64,000 nucleotides of DNA from positions 682,001 through 746,000 of the forward strand of contig NZ_JAJIRO010000002.1 in the NCBI RefSeq assembly GCF_025717535.1, given 5' to 3'. Position numbers and translations under genes: made by a program. Below, piece after piece: positions 22,292 through 31,905 of this stretch; positions within the stretch are counted from its first letter, which is position 1, and every line of letters starts with the position of its first letter. The stretch comes from Paucibacter sp. Y2R2-4. GTDB taxonomy: Bacteria; Pseudomonadota; Gammaproteobacteria; Burkholderiales; Burkholderiaceae_C. The notes beneath the pieces are model-generated. The model made no database searches and was not told the origin of the DNA. It saw nothing but the letters and a program-made list of their open reading frames with translations.

Positions 22292-23473
22292 ATGTCTGCC
22301 CTGCCTCTTTTTCCTTCAAGCTGGATCAGCGAAGAGCACCGGATGCTGCAAGACTCGGTCGCCCGATTCTTCAAGCAGGAATGGGTGCCGCGCGCGGCCG
22401 AGTGGCGCGAGGCCGGCATGATGGGCCGCGACACCTGGCTGCAGGCCGGCGCCAACGGTCTGCTGTGCGCCTCTATGCCTGAGGAATATGGTGGCGGTGG
22501 CGGCGACTTCGGTCATGACGCCATCATCCTGCTGGAGCAAGCCAAGGCGAACTTGAGCGGCTTTGGCGGCGGCCTGCACTCGGCCATCGTGGGGCCTTAC
22601 ATCCTGCACTACGGTAGCGAGGAACAAAAGCAGCGCTGGCTGCCCAAGATGGCCAGCGGCGAACTGGTCGGCGCCATCGCCATGACCGAGCCGGGCACCG
22701 GCTCTGACCTGCAAAACGTGGCCACCCATGCCCGCCGAGATGGCGATCACTATGTGCTGAGCGGGCAAAAAGTCTTCATCACCAATGGCCAGAACGCCAA
22801 TCTGATCATCGTCGTCTGCAAGACCGACAAGACGCAAGCTGCCAAGGGGATCTCGCTGCTGGTGGTGGAAGTCGAGAAGGCCGACGGCACTTTGGTCGAC
22901 GGCTTCCGCCGCGGCCGCAATCTGGACAAGATCGGCATGAAGGCGCAAGACACTTCGGAGCTCTTCTTCGACGAGGTGCGGGTGCCGGTGGCGAATCTGC
23001 TCGGTGGCGCCAATGGCGAAGAAGGCCAAGGTTTTTTCCAGCTGATGCAAGAGCTGCCGCAGGAGCGGCTGATCATTGCCGTCACAGCGGTTGGCTCGAT
23101 GGAGCGCGCACTCACTGAGACATTGGCCTACACCCAGGAACGCAAGGCCTTTGGCAAGACGATTTGGAACTTCCAGAACACACGATTCAAGCTGGCCGAG
23201 GTGCAGTCTCAGGTGCTGGCCGCTCGCGCCTTTGTCGATGCCTGCATGGAAGCGCATTTGAAGGGCCAACTTGATGCCGCCCGCGCCGCCCTTGCCAAGG
23301 CCTGGACCACCGACCTCGCCTGCAAGGTGATGGACGAGTGCCTGCAACTTTTTGGCGGCTATGGCTACATGATGGAGTACCCCATCGCCGAGCTCTACGC
23401 CGACGCCCGCGTGGCCCGCATCTATGGCGGCACCAACGAAATCATGAAAGAGTTGGCGTCGCGGTTTATGTGA
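22292..23473 (+). CDS. Acyl-CoA dehydrogenase (long-chain/isovaleryl group)
   Basis: A 393-residue FAD enzyme with AMTEPGTGSDLQNVATHARR (FAD and substrate loop), VFITNGQNANL, LAYTQERKAFGKTIWNFQNT and the C-terminal RIYGGTNEIMKEL. Glycine in IYGGT rather than glutamate places it with long-chain and isovaleryl-CoA dehydrogenases, whose catalytic Glu is on an earlier helix. Start at ATG 22292, five bases after the regulator stop, with CAGGAG upstream. Likely desaturates acyl-CoAs produced after the terpene chain has been shortened (inference). Confidence 0.92.
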   Translation: MSALPLFPSSWISEEHRMLQDSVARFFKQEWVPRAAEWREAGMMGRDTWLQAGANGLLCASMPEEYGGGGGDFGHDAIILLEQAKANLSGFGGGLHSAIVGPYILHYGSEEQKQRWLPKMASGELVGAIAMTEPGTGSDLQNVATHARRDGDHYVLSGQKVFITNGQNANLIIVVCKTDKTQAAKGISLLVVEVEKADGTLVDGFRRGRNLDKIGMKAQDTSELFFDEVRVPVANLLGGANGEEGQGFFQLMQELPQERLIIAVTAVGSMERALTETLAYTQERKAFGKTIWNFQNTRFKLAEVQSQVLAARAFVDACMEAHLKGQLDAARAALAKAWTTDLACKVMDECLQLFGGYGYMMEYPIAELYADARVARIYGGTNEIMKELASRFM

Positions 23474-23508
23474 GCCGCACCTCTCCGCGCGTTCCCAGTG
23501 CGGAATCT

Positions 23509-23653
23509 GACATTGAGCGGGCACCCACATCGAAACGAACAAGCAGGCTGTGTGCAAGACGGGCGGCCGGGCGCTCTGCGGAGGGAAGTAAAGGAGGAGC
23601 CGGCGAAGCCGGCGGGGGACATGGACGGAGCAGAGTGACCGGTCGCCTTGATC
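23509..23653. repeat. Possible dispersed repeat between dehydrogenase and thiolase genes
   Basis: The 253-base gap holds a purine-rich, low-complexity stretch with GCCGGC/GCCGGC pairing at 23599-23613 (loop GAA) and segments such as GGGGGACATGGACGGAGC. Its composition is unlike the flanking genes, and similar stretches recur, from memory, in Burkholderiales genomes. No second copy is present in this window, so repeat status needs a genome search. Confidence 0.4.
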
Positions 23654-23726
23654 CGCCAGACTTGAAACCCAAGCTTGCGCAAGACACCACGGCCAACACA
23701 CGACAAGAAAGCAGGAGACACGGCCC

Positions 23727-24935
23727 ATGAACTTCGATTCCTACATCTACGACCACGTCCGCACTCCACGCGGCAAAGGCAAAAAAGACGGCGGCCTGCA
23801 TCAGGCCAGCCCCGTCTGGCTGCTGCGCACGCTTTTGCAGGCCCTGGCGCAGCGGCAATCGCTGGACACCGCCCTGGTGGACGATGTGGTGTTGGGCTGC
23901 GTGACGCCAGTGGGCGAACAAGGGGCGGACATTGCCCGCACCGCAGTGCTAGACGCCGGCTGGGCCGAGAGCGTGACCGGGGTGACGCAGTCGCGGTTCT
24001 GCGCCTCGGGGCTGGAGTCCGTCAACCTCGCCGCAGCCAAGGTCGCCAGCGGCTTTGAGCGCTTGGTGGTGGCCGGCGGCGTGGAATCCATGAGCCGCTG
24101 GCCCATGGGCAGCGACGGTGGCGCCTGGTTCATGGACCCGCGCATCAATCAAGCGCTGGGCTTTATTCCACAAGGCATCAGCGCCGACCTGATTGCAGCG
24201 CTGGAAGGCTTCAGTCGCACCGATGTGGACAGCTTTGCAGTGGAATCCCATCGCCGAGCCAACACCGCTCGGTCACAAAGTTACTTCAGCAAGTCACTCG
24301 TGCCGGTGTATGACATCGCCGGCCTCTTGCTGCTGGCCCAAGACGAAACCATACGCCCCGGCACCAGCCTGGATACCTTGGCCAAGCTCGACCCCAGTTT
24401 CGCCATGATGGGCCAAATGGGCTTCGACGCCACCGCCCTGCGCAAGTACACCACGCTGGAACGCGTCCCGCATATTCATCATGCCGGCAACTCCTCCGGC
24501 ATCGTCGATGGCGCGGCGCTGATGCTGATCGGCAACAAGGCCGGTGGCGAAGCGGCAGGGCTGAAACCCCGTGCCCGCATCCGCGCAGCGGCGGTGATCG
24601 GCTCCGAGCCCACCATCATGCTCACCGGCCCCACACCGGCCTGCCAAAAAGCACTGAAACAAGCCGGCATGCAAGCCGCCGACATCGACCTCTGGGAAAT
24701 CAACGAAGCCTTTGCCGTGGTGCCGATGAAGACAGCGCGCGACCTGGGGCTTAGCTTGGACCGGGTCAATGTGAACGGCGGCGCCATTGCCATGGGCCAC
24801 CCGCTCGGGGCCACCGGCTGCGTCATTCTGGGCACCCTGCTCGATGAGTTGGAGCGCCGCAACTTGAGCACAGGCTGCGCCACGCTCTGCGTGGGCGGCG
24901 GCATGGGCATTGCCACCATCATCGAAAGGGTCTGA
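23727..24935 (+). CDS. Acetyl-CoA C-acyltransferase (thiolase)
   Basis: A 402-residue thiolase that splits 3-ketoacyl-CoA with CoA. All three catalytic regions are present: the nucleophile Cys in [12 protein letters not shown], the His in [14 protein letters not shown], and the second Cys in [11 protein letters not shown]. Start ATG 23727 has GCAGGAG upstream. It is followed two bases later by the FadB/FadJ-type gene, the usual pair for a beta-oxidation cycle. In this locus it may release acetyl-CoA from 7-methyl-3-oxo-6-octenoyl-CoA and shorter products (inference). Confidence 0.95.
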   Translation: MNFDSYIYDHVRTPRGKGKKDGGLHQASPVWLLRTLLQALAQRQSLDTALVDDVVLGCVTPVGEQGADIARTAVLDAGWAESVTGVTQSRFCASGLESVNLAAAKVASGFERLVVAGGVESMSRWPMGSDGGAWFMDPRINQALGFIPQGISADLIAALEGFSRTDVDSFAVESHRRANTARSQSYFSKSLVPVYDIAGLLLLAQDETIRPGTSLDTLAKLDPSFAMMGQMGFDATALRKYTTLERVPHIHHAGNSSGIVDGAALMLIGNKAGGEAAGLKPRARIRAAAVIGSEPTIMLTGPTPACQKALKQAGMQAADIDLWEINEAFAVVPMKTARDLGLSLDRVNVNGGAIAMGHPLGATGCVILGTLLDELERRNLSTGCATLCVGGGMGIATIIERV

Positions 24936-24937
24936 TC

Positions 24938-27091
24938 GTGAGCAAGGCTTTGAACATTGAACGCGGCGCGGACGGCATCGTCATCGCCACCATGGACCTC
25001 CCCGGCCATTCGATGAATGTGCTGAACGAGGCCTTGTCTGCGCCGCTGGCTGGCCTGACCGATCTGCTGGAGCAAGACGCCAGCGTCACCGGCCTGATCC
25101 TGCGCTCGGGCAAAAAAGACTTTCTGGCCGGCGCCGACATCGACCGCCTGCGCGCGCTGAGCACGGCCCAAGAAGCCTTTGATGCCTCGATGGCGCTGAA
25201 GCACTTCATTCGCCGCTTTGAGCGCTGCGGCAAGCCGGTGGTGGCCATCATCAACGGCATGTGCCTGGGCGGCGGGCTGGAGATCGCGATGGGCTGCCAC
25301 TGGCGCATCGTCATCGACGACGGCCGCGCCAAGCTGGGCCTGCCCGAGGTCAAGTTGGGCCTGCTGCCGGGCGGCGGCGGCACCCAGCGCCTGCCGCGCC
25401 TGGTGGGCATGCAACAAGCCTTGCAATGGATGAGCGAAGGCACGGAGGTGCGCGCCGCCCAGGCCTTGTCCAGCGGTTTGGTGAACGCCTTGGCCGCTAA
25501 CCCCGAGGACGCGCTGATGCAAGCGCGCGCCTGGATCAGCGCCAACAAGTCGCCCAAGCAGCCCTGGGATGCGCCCAAGTTCCGCTACCCCGGCGGCGAC
25601 TCACGCTCGCCCGCCGTGGCGCAGATGCTGGCGATTGCGCCCTCCATGGCCTCGGCCAAGAGCTATGGCAATTGCCCGGCGCTGAGCCACATCATGTCCA
25701 GTGTCTTCGAAGGCGGCCTGACCGACTTTGACCGCGCCTTGGAAATCGAAGCGCGTTACTTCGCCGCCTGCGCCATCAGCCCCGAATCGAAGAACATGAT
25801 CGGCACGCTCTGGTACCAGCTGAATGCGCTGAAGAAAGGCGCCTCACGGCCCGCCGGCCTACCGCGCAGCAAAGTCAGCAAGTTGGGCATTCTGGGCGCT
25901 GGCATGATGGGCGCAGGCATAGCCTATGTTTCGGCCAAAGCCGGCATCGAGGTCGTGCTTTTGGACAGCAGCCAGGCTGCCGCCGACAAAGGCAAGCAGT
26001 ACTCGCAAGAGCTGCTGGACAAGGCTGTCAAAAAAGGCCGCAGCACGCCCGAGAAGCGCGATGCCCTGCTCGCCAAAATCACCCCGACCACAAGCTATGC
26101 AGACTTGGCCGGCTGCGATCTGATCATCGAAGCGGTGTTCGAAGACCGGGCAGTCAAGGCCGATGTGACGCGGCAGGCCGAGGCCATCATCGCTGCAGAC
26201 GCGGTGTTCGCCTCCAACACTTCCACCCTGCCCATCACCGGCCTGGCCCAGGCCTCGCAGCGGCCGGCGCAGTTCATCGGCCTGCATTTCTTCTCGCCGG
26301 TGGACAAGATGCCGCTGGTGGAAATCATCGTCGGCAAGGAGACTTCGGACGAGACGCTGGCGCGAGGCTTTGACTATGTGCTGCAGATCGGCAAGACGCC
26401 CATCGTCGTGAACGACTCGCGCGGCTTCTACACCAGCCGGGTCTTTGCCACCTATGTGATGGAGGGCCTGGCCCTGCTGGCCGAAGGCGTGCATCCGCGC
26501 TCGATTGAAATGGCGGGCCTGCAAGCCGGCATGCCGATGCCGCCACTGGCCTTGCAAGACGAGGTCTCGCTGAGCTTGGGCCTGCATGTGGCCGAGCAAA
26601 CGCGCAAGGATCTGGCCGCAGAAGGGATCCGTTATGTCGAACATCCCGGCGAGCCGGTCTTGCGCCAACTCTGCGCGTTGGGCCGTATCGGCAAGAAGGG
26701 CGGCCAAGGTTTTTATGACTACGCCCAAGGCGAGAAGAGCTTGTGGCCGGGTCTGGCAGAGTTGTACCCGCTGAAGGCCGAGCAAGCCAGCCAGGCCGAG
26801 CTGATCGACCGCCTGATGTTCGCCCAGGCCAATGAGGCTGCGCGCTGCTTGCAAGAAGGCGTGCTGCGCTCGGTGGCCGATGCCAATATCGGCAGCATCT
26901 TCGGTTGGGGCTTTGCGCCCTTCCAAGGCGGCGCGCTGCAGTTCATCAACGCCTATGGCCTGCCTGCCTTTGTGGCGCGTGCTCAAGCGCTGGCGGCGCA
27001 ATATGGCGAGCGCTTTGCCCCGGCGCAGCGCTTGGTAGAGATGGCCGCCAAGGGCGAGCGTTTTGAAGAAGGCGGGCCAGGCGAGCCCTGA
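24938..27091 (+). CDS. Bifunctional enoyl-CoA hydratase/3-hydroxyacyl-CoA dehydrogenase (FadB/FadJ type)
   Basis: A 717-residue fusion. N-terminal crotonase domain (about 1-200) with [22 protein letters not shown] and [20 protein letters not shown]; then a Rossmann 3-hydroxyacyl-CoA dehydrogenase ([20 protein letters not shown] at about 310) with [17 protein letters not shown] and two C-terminal helical domains. It hydrates enoyl-CoA and oxidises the 3-hydroxy product with NAD. The GTG start at 24938 has AAAGGG upstream. It is the last gene of the plus-strand arm and ends five bases before a convergent MFS gene. Confidence 0.95.
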   Translation: MSKALNIERGADGIVIATMDLPGHSMNVLNEALSAPLAGLTDLLEQDASVTGLILRSGKKDFLAGADIDRLRALSTAQEAFDASMALKHFIRRFERCGKPVVAIINGMCLGGGLEIAMGCHWRIVIDDGRAKLGLPEVKLGLLPGGGGTQRLPRLVGMQQALQWMSEGTEVRAAQALSSGLVNALAANPEDALMQARAWISANKSPKQPWDAPKFRYPGGDSRSPAVAQMLAIAPSMASAKSYGNCPALSHIMSSVFEGGLTDFDRALEIEARYFAACAISPESKNMIGTLWYQLNALKKGASRPAGLPRSKVSKLGILGAGMMGAGIAYVSAKAGIEVVLLDSSQAAADKGKQYSQELLDKAVKKGRSTPEKRDALLAKITPTTSYADLAGCDLIIEAVFEDRAVKADVTRQAEAIIAADAVFASNTSTLPITGLAQASQRPAQFIGLHFFSPVDKMPLVEIIVGKETSDETLARGFDYVLQIGKTPIVVNDSRGFYTSRVFATYVMEGLALLAEGVHPRSIEMAGLQAGMPMPPLALQDEVSLSLGLHVAEQTRKDLAAEGIRYVEHPGEPVLRQLCALGRIGKKGGQGFYDYAQGEKSLWPGLAELYPLKAEQASQAELIDRLMFAQANEAARCLQEGVLRSVADANIGSIFGWGFAPFQGGALQFINAYGLPAFVARAQALAAQYGERFAPAQRLVEMAAKGERFEEGGPGEP

Positions 27092-27095
27092 TCCC

Positions 27096-28268
27096 TCAAG
27101 CGCTCGGCTCGCGCATCAAAACCGTCAGCAAGCCCAGGCCCAAGGCCAGCACCGCGGCCGTGATCCACAGCGCCCCTCGGTAGCTGCCGCTGGCTTGCGC
27201 CATCGCGCCGGCCAGCGCCGGGGCGCCTACTTGGGCGAGGCCATAGCTCAGCGTCAGCCGGGCCATGGCCTTGCCGGGGTTGTGCGGCGCGCGCCGCCCC
27301 ACCAGCGCCAGCGTCAGGCTGACGATGCCGATGAAGGTGGCGCCGTAGAGCAAGGCGCCGGACAAGGCCGCTGCCAGTCCGTCGGACCAGGCCGGTAGCA
27401 AGACCGACAGAATCTGCAAGGCAAAGGCAGCAAACAAAGCCTTCAACTCACCCCAGCGCCGCGCCACCCGGTCCCAGATAAAAACGGCCGGCGTGGCCGC
27501 CAAACCCACCAAGGCCCAGGCCCAAGGCCCCTGACCGGCCAGCAGCGGCTGGCGCTCGACGATCGCAACGGTAAAAGTGGCGCTGATCACAAAGCCCCAG
27601 CCGGCGCAGAAGTACATGGCCATCATCAGCGCCATCCAGCGCCGGGCCGGTACTGCGGGGGCGGCAAGTGCGGCGCTTGGTGCCGGCGGCACCGGCGGCC
27701 GCCAGGCCCAAGCCGGCGCAAGAAACAGCAGGCCAATACCAGCAAAGCCCAGCCATTGCTGCGACCAACTCAGCGCCCATTCCGCCATCAAGTAAGCGCC
27801 CAGCGCCGACACCACAATGCCTAAGCCCAGTCCGATGAAATGAAGGCCTAGCTCCGGCCGGCGGCCTTGCCGCATCAGCCAAGCCAGCACCAGGCCCGAG
27901 CCCAGCAACATGCCGGCGGCGCCGCACAAGCCGCCCAGATAGCGCGATAAAGCCCAGACCCACAGCTGATCACTCAGGCCCATCAAGGCGGTGATCAAAA
28001 GGCTCAGCAGCAGACCGGCGCTATAGAGCCGCTGCCGCAAGGCCGGGCCGTCCATCCAAGCGGCCAAGAGCGCACCACTCATATAGCCCAGGTAATTGAT
28101 GGAGGCGAGCCAGCCGCCCTGCAAATGGCTGAGCCCAGCCTGGGTCTGCATCAAGGGCAAGAGCGGCGTGTAGGCAAAGCGCGCCAAACCAATCGTCAAG
28201 ACCAAGCCGCAAATACCGCCGACGATGACTTGCCAGGCTTTCAAGGTTTCGGCAGGGGTATTTGGCAT
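27096..28268 (-). CDS. YbfB/YjiJ family MFS transporter
   Basis: A 390-residue inner-membrane protein with 12 predicted helices. The opening, IGLARFAYTPLLPLMQ, is the family signature, followed by GWLASINYLGYMSGAL. The substrate is unknown for most of the family. It is convergent with the beta-oxidation gene and divergent from mtfA, so it is probably a single-gene unit. Codon use is ordinary. Confidence 0.9.
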   Translation of the reverse strand: MPNTPAETLKAWQVIVGGICGLVLTIGLARFAYTPLLPLMQTQAGLSHLQGGWLASINYLGYMSGALLAAWMDGPALRQRLYSAGLLLSLLITALMGLSDQLWVWALSRYLGGLCGAAGMLLGSGLVLAWLMRQGRRPELGLHFIGLGLGIVVSALGAYLMAEWALSWSQQWLGFAGIGLLFLAPAWAWRPPVPPAPSAALAAPAVPARRWMALMMAMYFCAGWGFVISATFTVAIVERQPLLAGQGPWAWALVGLAATPAVFIWDRVARRWGELKALFAAFALQILSVLLPAWSDGLAAALSGALLYGATFIGIVSLTLALVGRRAPHNPGKAMARLTLSYGLAQVGAPALAGAMAQASGSYRGALWITAAVLALGLGLLTVLMREPSA

Positions 28269-28332
28269 GGCCCAAGCCTAAGCGATCCGGCGCCGACTTG
28301 TAATCAGCAACTGCGCGCCCATATGGAAGCCT

Positions 28333-29169
28333 ATGGACACGAATGCCCTGCCCCTCTTGCTGACCATCGCTTTGGCGCTGGTCTTGATCTTGTGGCTGGC
28401 GAGCGGCCCCTTGCTGCAGCGCCGGCGTCGACACCGTCTGCGTGCGCAAGCCTTCCCGCAGGCCTGGCGGCGCATCTTGCGGCGCCGCGTGCCCTTGGCG
28501 CAGCGCTTGCCGGCAGACTTGCATCTGCGGCTCAAGCAAGAGATTCAGGTGTTTTTGGCTGAGAAGCCCATCATCGGTTGCGATGGCTTGGTGGTGACCG
28601 ATGAGATGCGCGTCACCATCGCAGCGCAGGCCTGCTTGCCGCTGCTGGGGGCGCGGCGCGACTACTACCCCAAGCTGAAGCAGATCCTGCTTTACCCCGG
28701 CGCCTTTATGGTGGACCGCCCGGTCACCGAGGCTGGCGGTGTGCTACGCGAACAGCGCCGTGCACTGGCTGGGGAGAGTTGGGTCCAGGGTCAGGTCTTG
28801 CTGTCTTGGCGCGATGTGCAGGCGGGTGCCGCCGACCCGTCCGATGGCCACAATGTGGTCATTCATGAGTTTGCGCACCAACTCGATCAAGCCAAAGGCC
28901 ATGCCAATGGCGCGCCGGTCTTGGCCGATGCCCAGGCCTACCGGCGCTGGTCCACGGTGATGCAAAACGAGTTTGATGCGCTGCGAGCCCGCCTGGCGCA
29001 GGGCGAGCCGGGCCTGATCGACACTTACGGCGCCACCGATCCGGCCGAGTTCTTCGCCGTCTGCAGCGAGTTGTTCTTTGAACGGCCGCTGGACTTAGCG
29101 ATGCAGCATCCCGCCTTGTACGGGCAATTGAGCAGCTATTACCGGCTCAACCCGATCGCTTGGCAGTAA
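28333..29169 (+). CDS. mtfA: MtfA-type M90 zinc metallopeptidase
   Basis: A 278-residue protein with an N-terminal hydrophobic helix (residues about 6-25) followed by the peptidase domain with HEFAH at 178-182 and a downstream DPAEFFAVCSELFFE carrying the third ligand glutamate. In E. coli MtfA binds the glucose repressor Mlc (DgsA) and has aminopeptidase activity. The N-terminal membrane helix is typical of proteobacterial forms. It is transcribed away from the MFS gene and converges on cheZ. Confidence 0.93.
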   Translation: MDTNALPLLLTIALALVLILWLASGPLLQRRRRHRLRAQAFPQAWRRILRRRVPLAQRLPADLHLRLKQEIQVFLAEKPIIGCDGLVVTDEMRVTIAAQACLPLLGARRDYYPKLKQILLYPGAFMVDRPVTEAGGVLREQRRALAGESWVQGQVLLSWRDVQAGAADPSDGHNVVIHEFAHQLDQAKGHANGAPVLADAQAYRRWSTVMQNEFDALRARLAQGEPGLIDTYGATDPAEFFAVCSELFFERPLDLAMQHPALYGQLSSYYRLNPIAWQ

Positions 29170-29184
29170 GTCAGGATTTAGAGT

Positions 29185-29808
29185 TCAAAAGCCCAAAGAG
29201 GCCAGCAAGTCGTCCACATCGTCTTGCTGCAAGGCCTTGTCCGGGGTCTGCACGCCTTCCAGACTTTGGCTGGCAGAGTCGCTGAACTCGGGCTTGGGTG
29301 GCTCGAACTGGGCCAACATATGCTCCAGCGGCGCTTCCACGCTTTCCAGCATGCCGACCACTTTATTGATGACTTGGCCGGACAGATCTTGAAAGCCCTG
29401 GGCCATCATGATCTCGGTGTGCAAAGACTTTTCGCGGCTGGCAAAACTGGCCGCATTGGCGGCATAAGCGGCGCAGAGTTTGAGCATCTGGCGCGCGCGG
29501 TCGACCGTCAAATCCGGCGCCAAAGCCATGCGGCACAGGGTTTCTGAGAGATCCGAGCCCTGGCGGCGCACCTGTTCGGCATCATCTTGGGCCGCATCGA
29601 CCAGGCCCAGCACCTTGGTGGCGGCCTCTTCGGTCATGCTGCGCACATAGGCCAGACGCTCGCAGGCATCGGGCAGTTCTTGCACCACTTTGTGCAGAAC
29701 CTGCACCGGGTCCTGGGCCGCCAAAGCGGTCTCAGCCGACTCGGCCGCCACGGCGACAGGGGTTTCAGACACTGGGGACGGACTCACTTGCTGAAGAACT
29801 GCTGACAT
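29185..29808 (-). CDS. cheZ: Chemotaxis phosphatase CheZ
   Basis: A 207-residue CheY-P phosphatase. The catalytic helix carries QGFQDLSGQVINKVV with D141 and Q145, equivalent to Asp143 and Gln147 of E. coli. The C-terminal peptide QDDVDDLLASLGF is the CheY-binding tail. Start MSAVLQQ at 29808 has GGGAG upstream; a longer open frame reaches 29850. CheZ is confined to beta- and gammaproteobacteria, which supports the taxonomic reading. No other che operon genes adjoin; the nearest chemotaxis gene is the receptor at 3.0 kb. Confidence 0.95.
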   Translation of the reverse strand: MSAVLQQVSPSPVSETPVAVAAESAETALAAQDPVQVLHKVVQELPDACERLAYVRSMTEEAATKVLGLVDAAQDDAEQVRRQGSDLSETLCRMALAPDLTVDRARQMLKLCAAYAANAASFASREKSLHTEIMMAQGFQDLSGQVINKVVGMLESVEAPLEHMLAQFEPPKPEFSDSASQSLEGVQTPDKALQQDDVDDLLASLGF

Positions 29809-29957
29809 GGTGATCGACTCCCTGAACTGCCCGCCCACTACCGGCGGCAAAAAACCTGGCAGCGATTATCGAGACACCCCCCGGTTTGCGGGTCAAACGC
29901 GCTTCAAGCCGCCGCCATGTTTGAGAGATTTTTCACAACTTGCGAGCTAGCGGGACC

Positions 29958-30650
29958 TCAAGTCCAAAGGTCCAGCGGGGCCTCGCGGGTCAAGGCACGC
30001 AAGATGTCGCTGCGGGACAGAAAGCCCAGCATATTGCCGTACTCGTCCACCACCGGCAGGCCGGGCAGGCGCAGGTCCAACAAGGCTTGCGCGACTTCGC
30101 GTATCGGCGTGTCCGGCCGCGCGGCCGGCACCGGGCTCCACATCACCTGTGCGACAGGTTGGTCCAGCCAATCCAGCCAGGCTTGGCTATCTTCCAAATG
30201 TTGTGGCCCAGGCAGCAGATCGGCCCGCAAGAGCAAACCGACCAGGCGGCCATGCGCATTGACCACGGGCGCCTGCCCTACGCCGGCCCGGCTCAGCAGC
30301 GCCAGCCCCTGGGCCAGCGTCGACTGCAAAGGCACGGTGTGCAGGCGCCGGCTCATCAATTGCTCCACCAAGCTCAGCACATGGCGCTCCGCCGTGCCCT
30401 CGCCCATGGACTGCGCCTGCTGATAAGCCGCCAAGGCATCGCTGGGGCGCGGCTCGGCGCCACCCAGGGCCGGCAATGCCGTGTCAGGCGCCGGGCCGGC
30501 CAGCAAGACGCCCGGCGCTTGCAAGGCCGGGTCCGCTTGCACCGGCTCGATCGCCCGGACCCGGGATACCGCCTGCACCGGGCTCAGCTCACGCAAACCC
30601 TCGAGCCGGCCGCTGAACACCCGGCCATTGAGCCCATAAACGGTGAACAT
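29958..30650 (-). CDS. Tandem CBS-domain protein
   Basis: A 230-residue protein. Residues 1-90 are a low-complexity N-terminal part with no recognised fold; residues about 95-225 hold two CBS motifs (LMSRRLHTVPLQSTLAQGLAL, then VMWSPVPAARPDTPIREVAQALLD, closing with LPVVDEYGNMLGFLSRSDILRA). CBS pairs bind adenine nucleotides or S-adenosyl ligands and often regulate partner domains. It starts five bases after a GGDEF gene, so the two are probably co-translated and may act together. Ligand unknown. Confidence 0.88.
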   Translation of the reverse strand: MFTVYGLNGRVFSGRLEGLRELSPVQAVSRVRAIEPVQADPALQAPGVLLAGPAPDTALPALGGAEPRPSDALAAYQQAQSMGEGTAERHVLSLVEQLMSRRLHTVPLQSTLAQGLALLSRAGVGQAPVVNAHGRLVGLLLRADLLPGPQHLEDSQAWLDWLDQPVAQVMWSPVPAARPDTPIREVAQALLDLRLPGLPVVDEYGNMLGFLSRSDILRALTREAPLDLWT

Positions 30651-30655
30651 GGCCG

Positions 30656-31834
30656 CTAGCCTCCCGCCAGCAGGGCGGGCTGTGGCAGAGCCACCTCGAC
30701 CCGGTTGCGGCCGTTCTGCTTGGCGCGGTAGAGCGCGGCATCGGCGGCGCCGACCAATTTGTCGGCCGTGTCGCCCCCAGTGACCGCCCCGCCACGCACG
30801 CCGATGCTGATGGTGACGGCAATGCTGTGCGCGCCCCATTGCGTGGGCGTGGCCTCCACCGCTTGTCGCAGCGCCTCGGCCAAGGTTTGCGCGCCCTCCA
30901 AGCTGGTATCGGGCAGGATGACCAAAAATTCTTCGCCACCAAAGCGACCAATCTGGTCCTGAGCCCGCAGCCGACTTTGCAGAATCTGGGCCACGCCGCG
31001 CAAGACCATATCGCCGGCCTGATGGCCGTAGCCATCATTGACATGCTTGAAGTGATCAATGTCCAGCATCAAGACACTCAGGTACTGGCCTTGTCGCTGC
31101 GCCCGCGCCACGGTGTTCAAGAGTTGGTCGGTGATGGCGCGCCGGTTCGCCATGCCGGTCAGCATGTCCTTCATGGCCAACTCAAAATTGAGCCGTTCGG
31201 CGCGCTCCACCGTCATATAGACAAAACCCAAAGTGATGCTCAGGATCACCCACATGGAAATCAAAAACACCAGCGCCAGCCAGCGGCTGGTGTCGGCCCC
31301 GGACTGGTCGTCCAGCGCACCCGTGATCGCCGCCGCCGAGCGCAGCGACAGAATCAACAAAAGCACCGAGAACGCGCCCACCAGGATGTAGCGGCCGCGG
31401 CCATGCTGCTTTTGGCCCGGGTGCAACAAGGCCAGCAAGATCACGCCGATCTGATAGCAAAACACCAGGGTCACGCTGAGTACCCGCCAGCGCGGCTGGT
31501 TCAGCGACAGCAGCGTCAAGAAGGGCACCAAGACCACCGGCAAAGACCAGCGCAGCCCCAAGCTCTCAGCGCCTTGAAAGCGCCTCAGGGCCACTTGCAT
31601 CAAGACCAGAGCGAGTGCACAGGCCGTGTTGCCCGTCACGAGGATCACGCCGAAGGACAAAAAATCCCGCAGGGCAAAGACGGCTTGGCTGGCGCCATAG
31701 AAGAGCAGAGCCAGCGCCCAGGCCCACAAGGCATGCCGAGCCGGCTGCCCCCAGGCCATGAATGCAACCCAGAAAGACAGCAGCAAAGCGACCGAAGTCA
31801 CCACCACGAACAGGGTCTGCATGTCCAGGCTCAT
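30656..31834 (-). CDS. Membrane-bound GGDEF diguanylate cyclase
   Basis: A 392-residue protein with six to seven predicted N-terminal helices (about 1-210) and a GGDEF domain with an intact GGEEF active site at 299-303 and DIDHFKHVNDGYGH. The RXXD inhibitory site is at RAQD just upstream of the active site. It makes cyclic di-GMP from GTP. It is followed at once by the CBS gene. The membrane part may sense a small ligand (inference). Confidence 0.94.
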   Translation of the reverse strand: MSLDMQTLFVVVTSVALLLSFWVAFMAWGQPARHALWAWALALLFYGASQAVFALRDFLSFGVILVTGNTACALALVLMQVALRRFQGAESLGLRWSLPVVLVPFLTLLSLNQPRWRVLSVTLVFCYQIGVILLALLHPGQKQHGRGRYILVGAFSVLLLILSLRSAAAITGALDDQSGADTSRWLALVFLISMWVILSITLGFVYMTVERAERLNFELAMKDMLTGMANRRAITDQLLNTVARAQRQGQYLSVLMLDIDHFKHVNDGYGHQAGDMVLRGVAQILQSRLRAQDQIGRFGGEEFLVILPDTSLEGAQTLAEALRQAVEATPTQWGAHSIAVTISIGVRGGAVTGGDTADKLVGAADAALYRAKQNGRNRVEVALPQPALLAGG

Positions 31835-31905
31835 GGGCGCATTCTAGAAGGCGAACGCTTGTTCGCGCTAACGGATCAATCGCTCAGGGCCGAAGTCGCT
31901 GCTGA

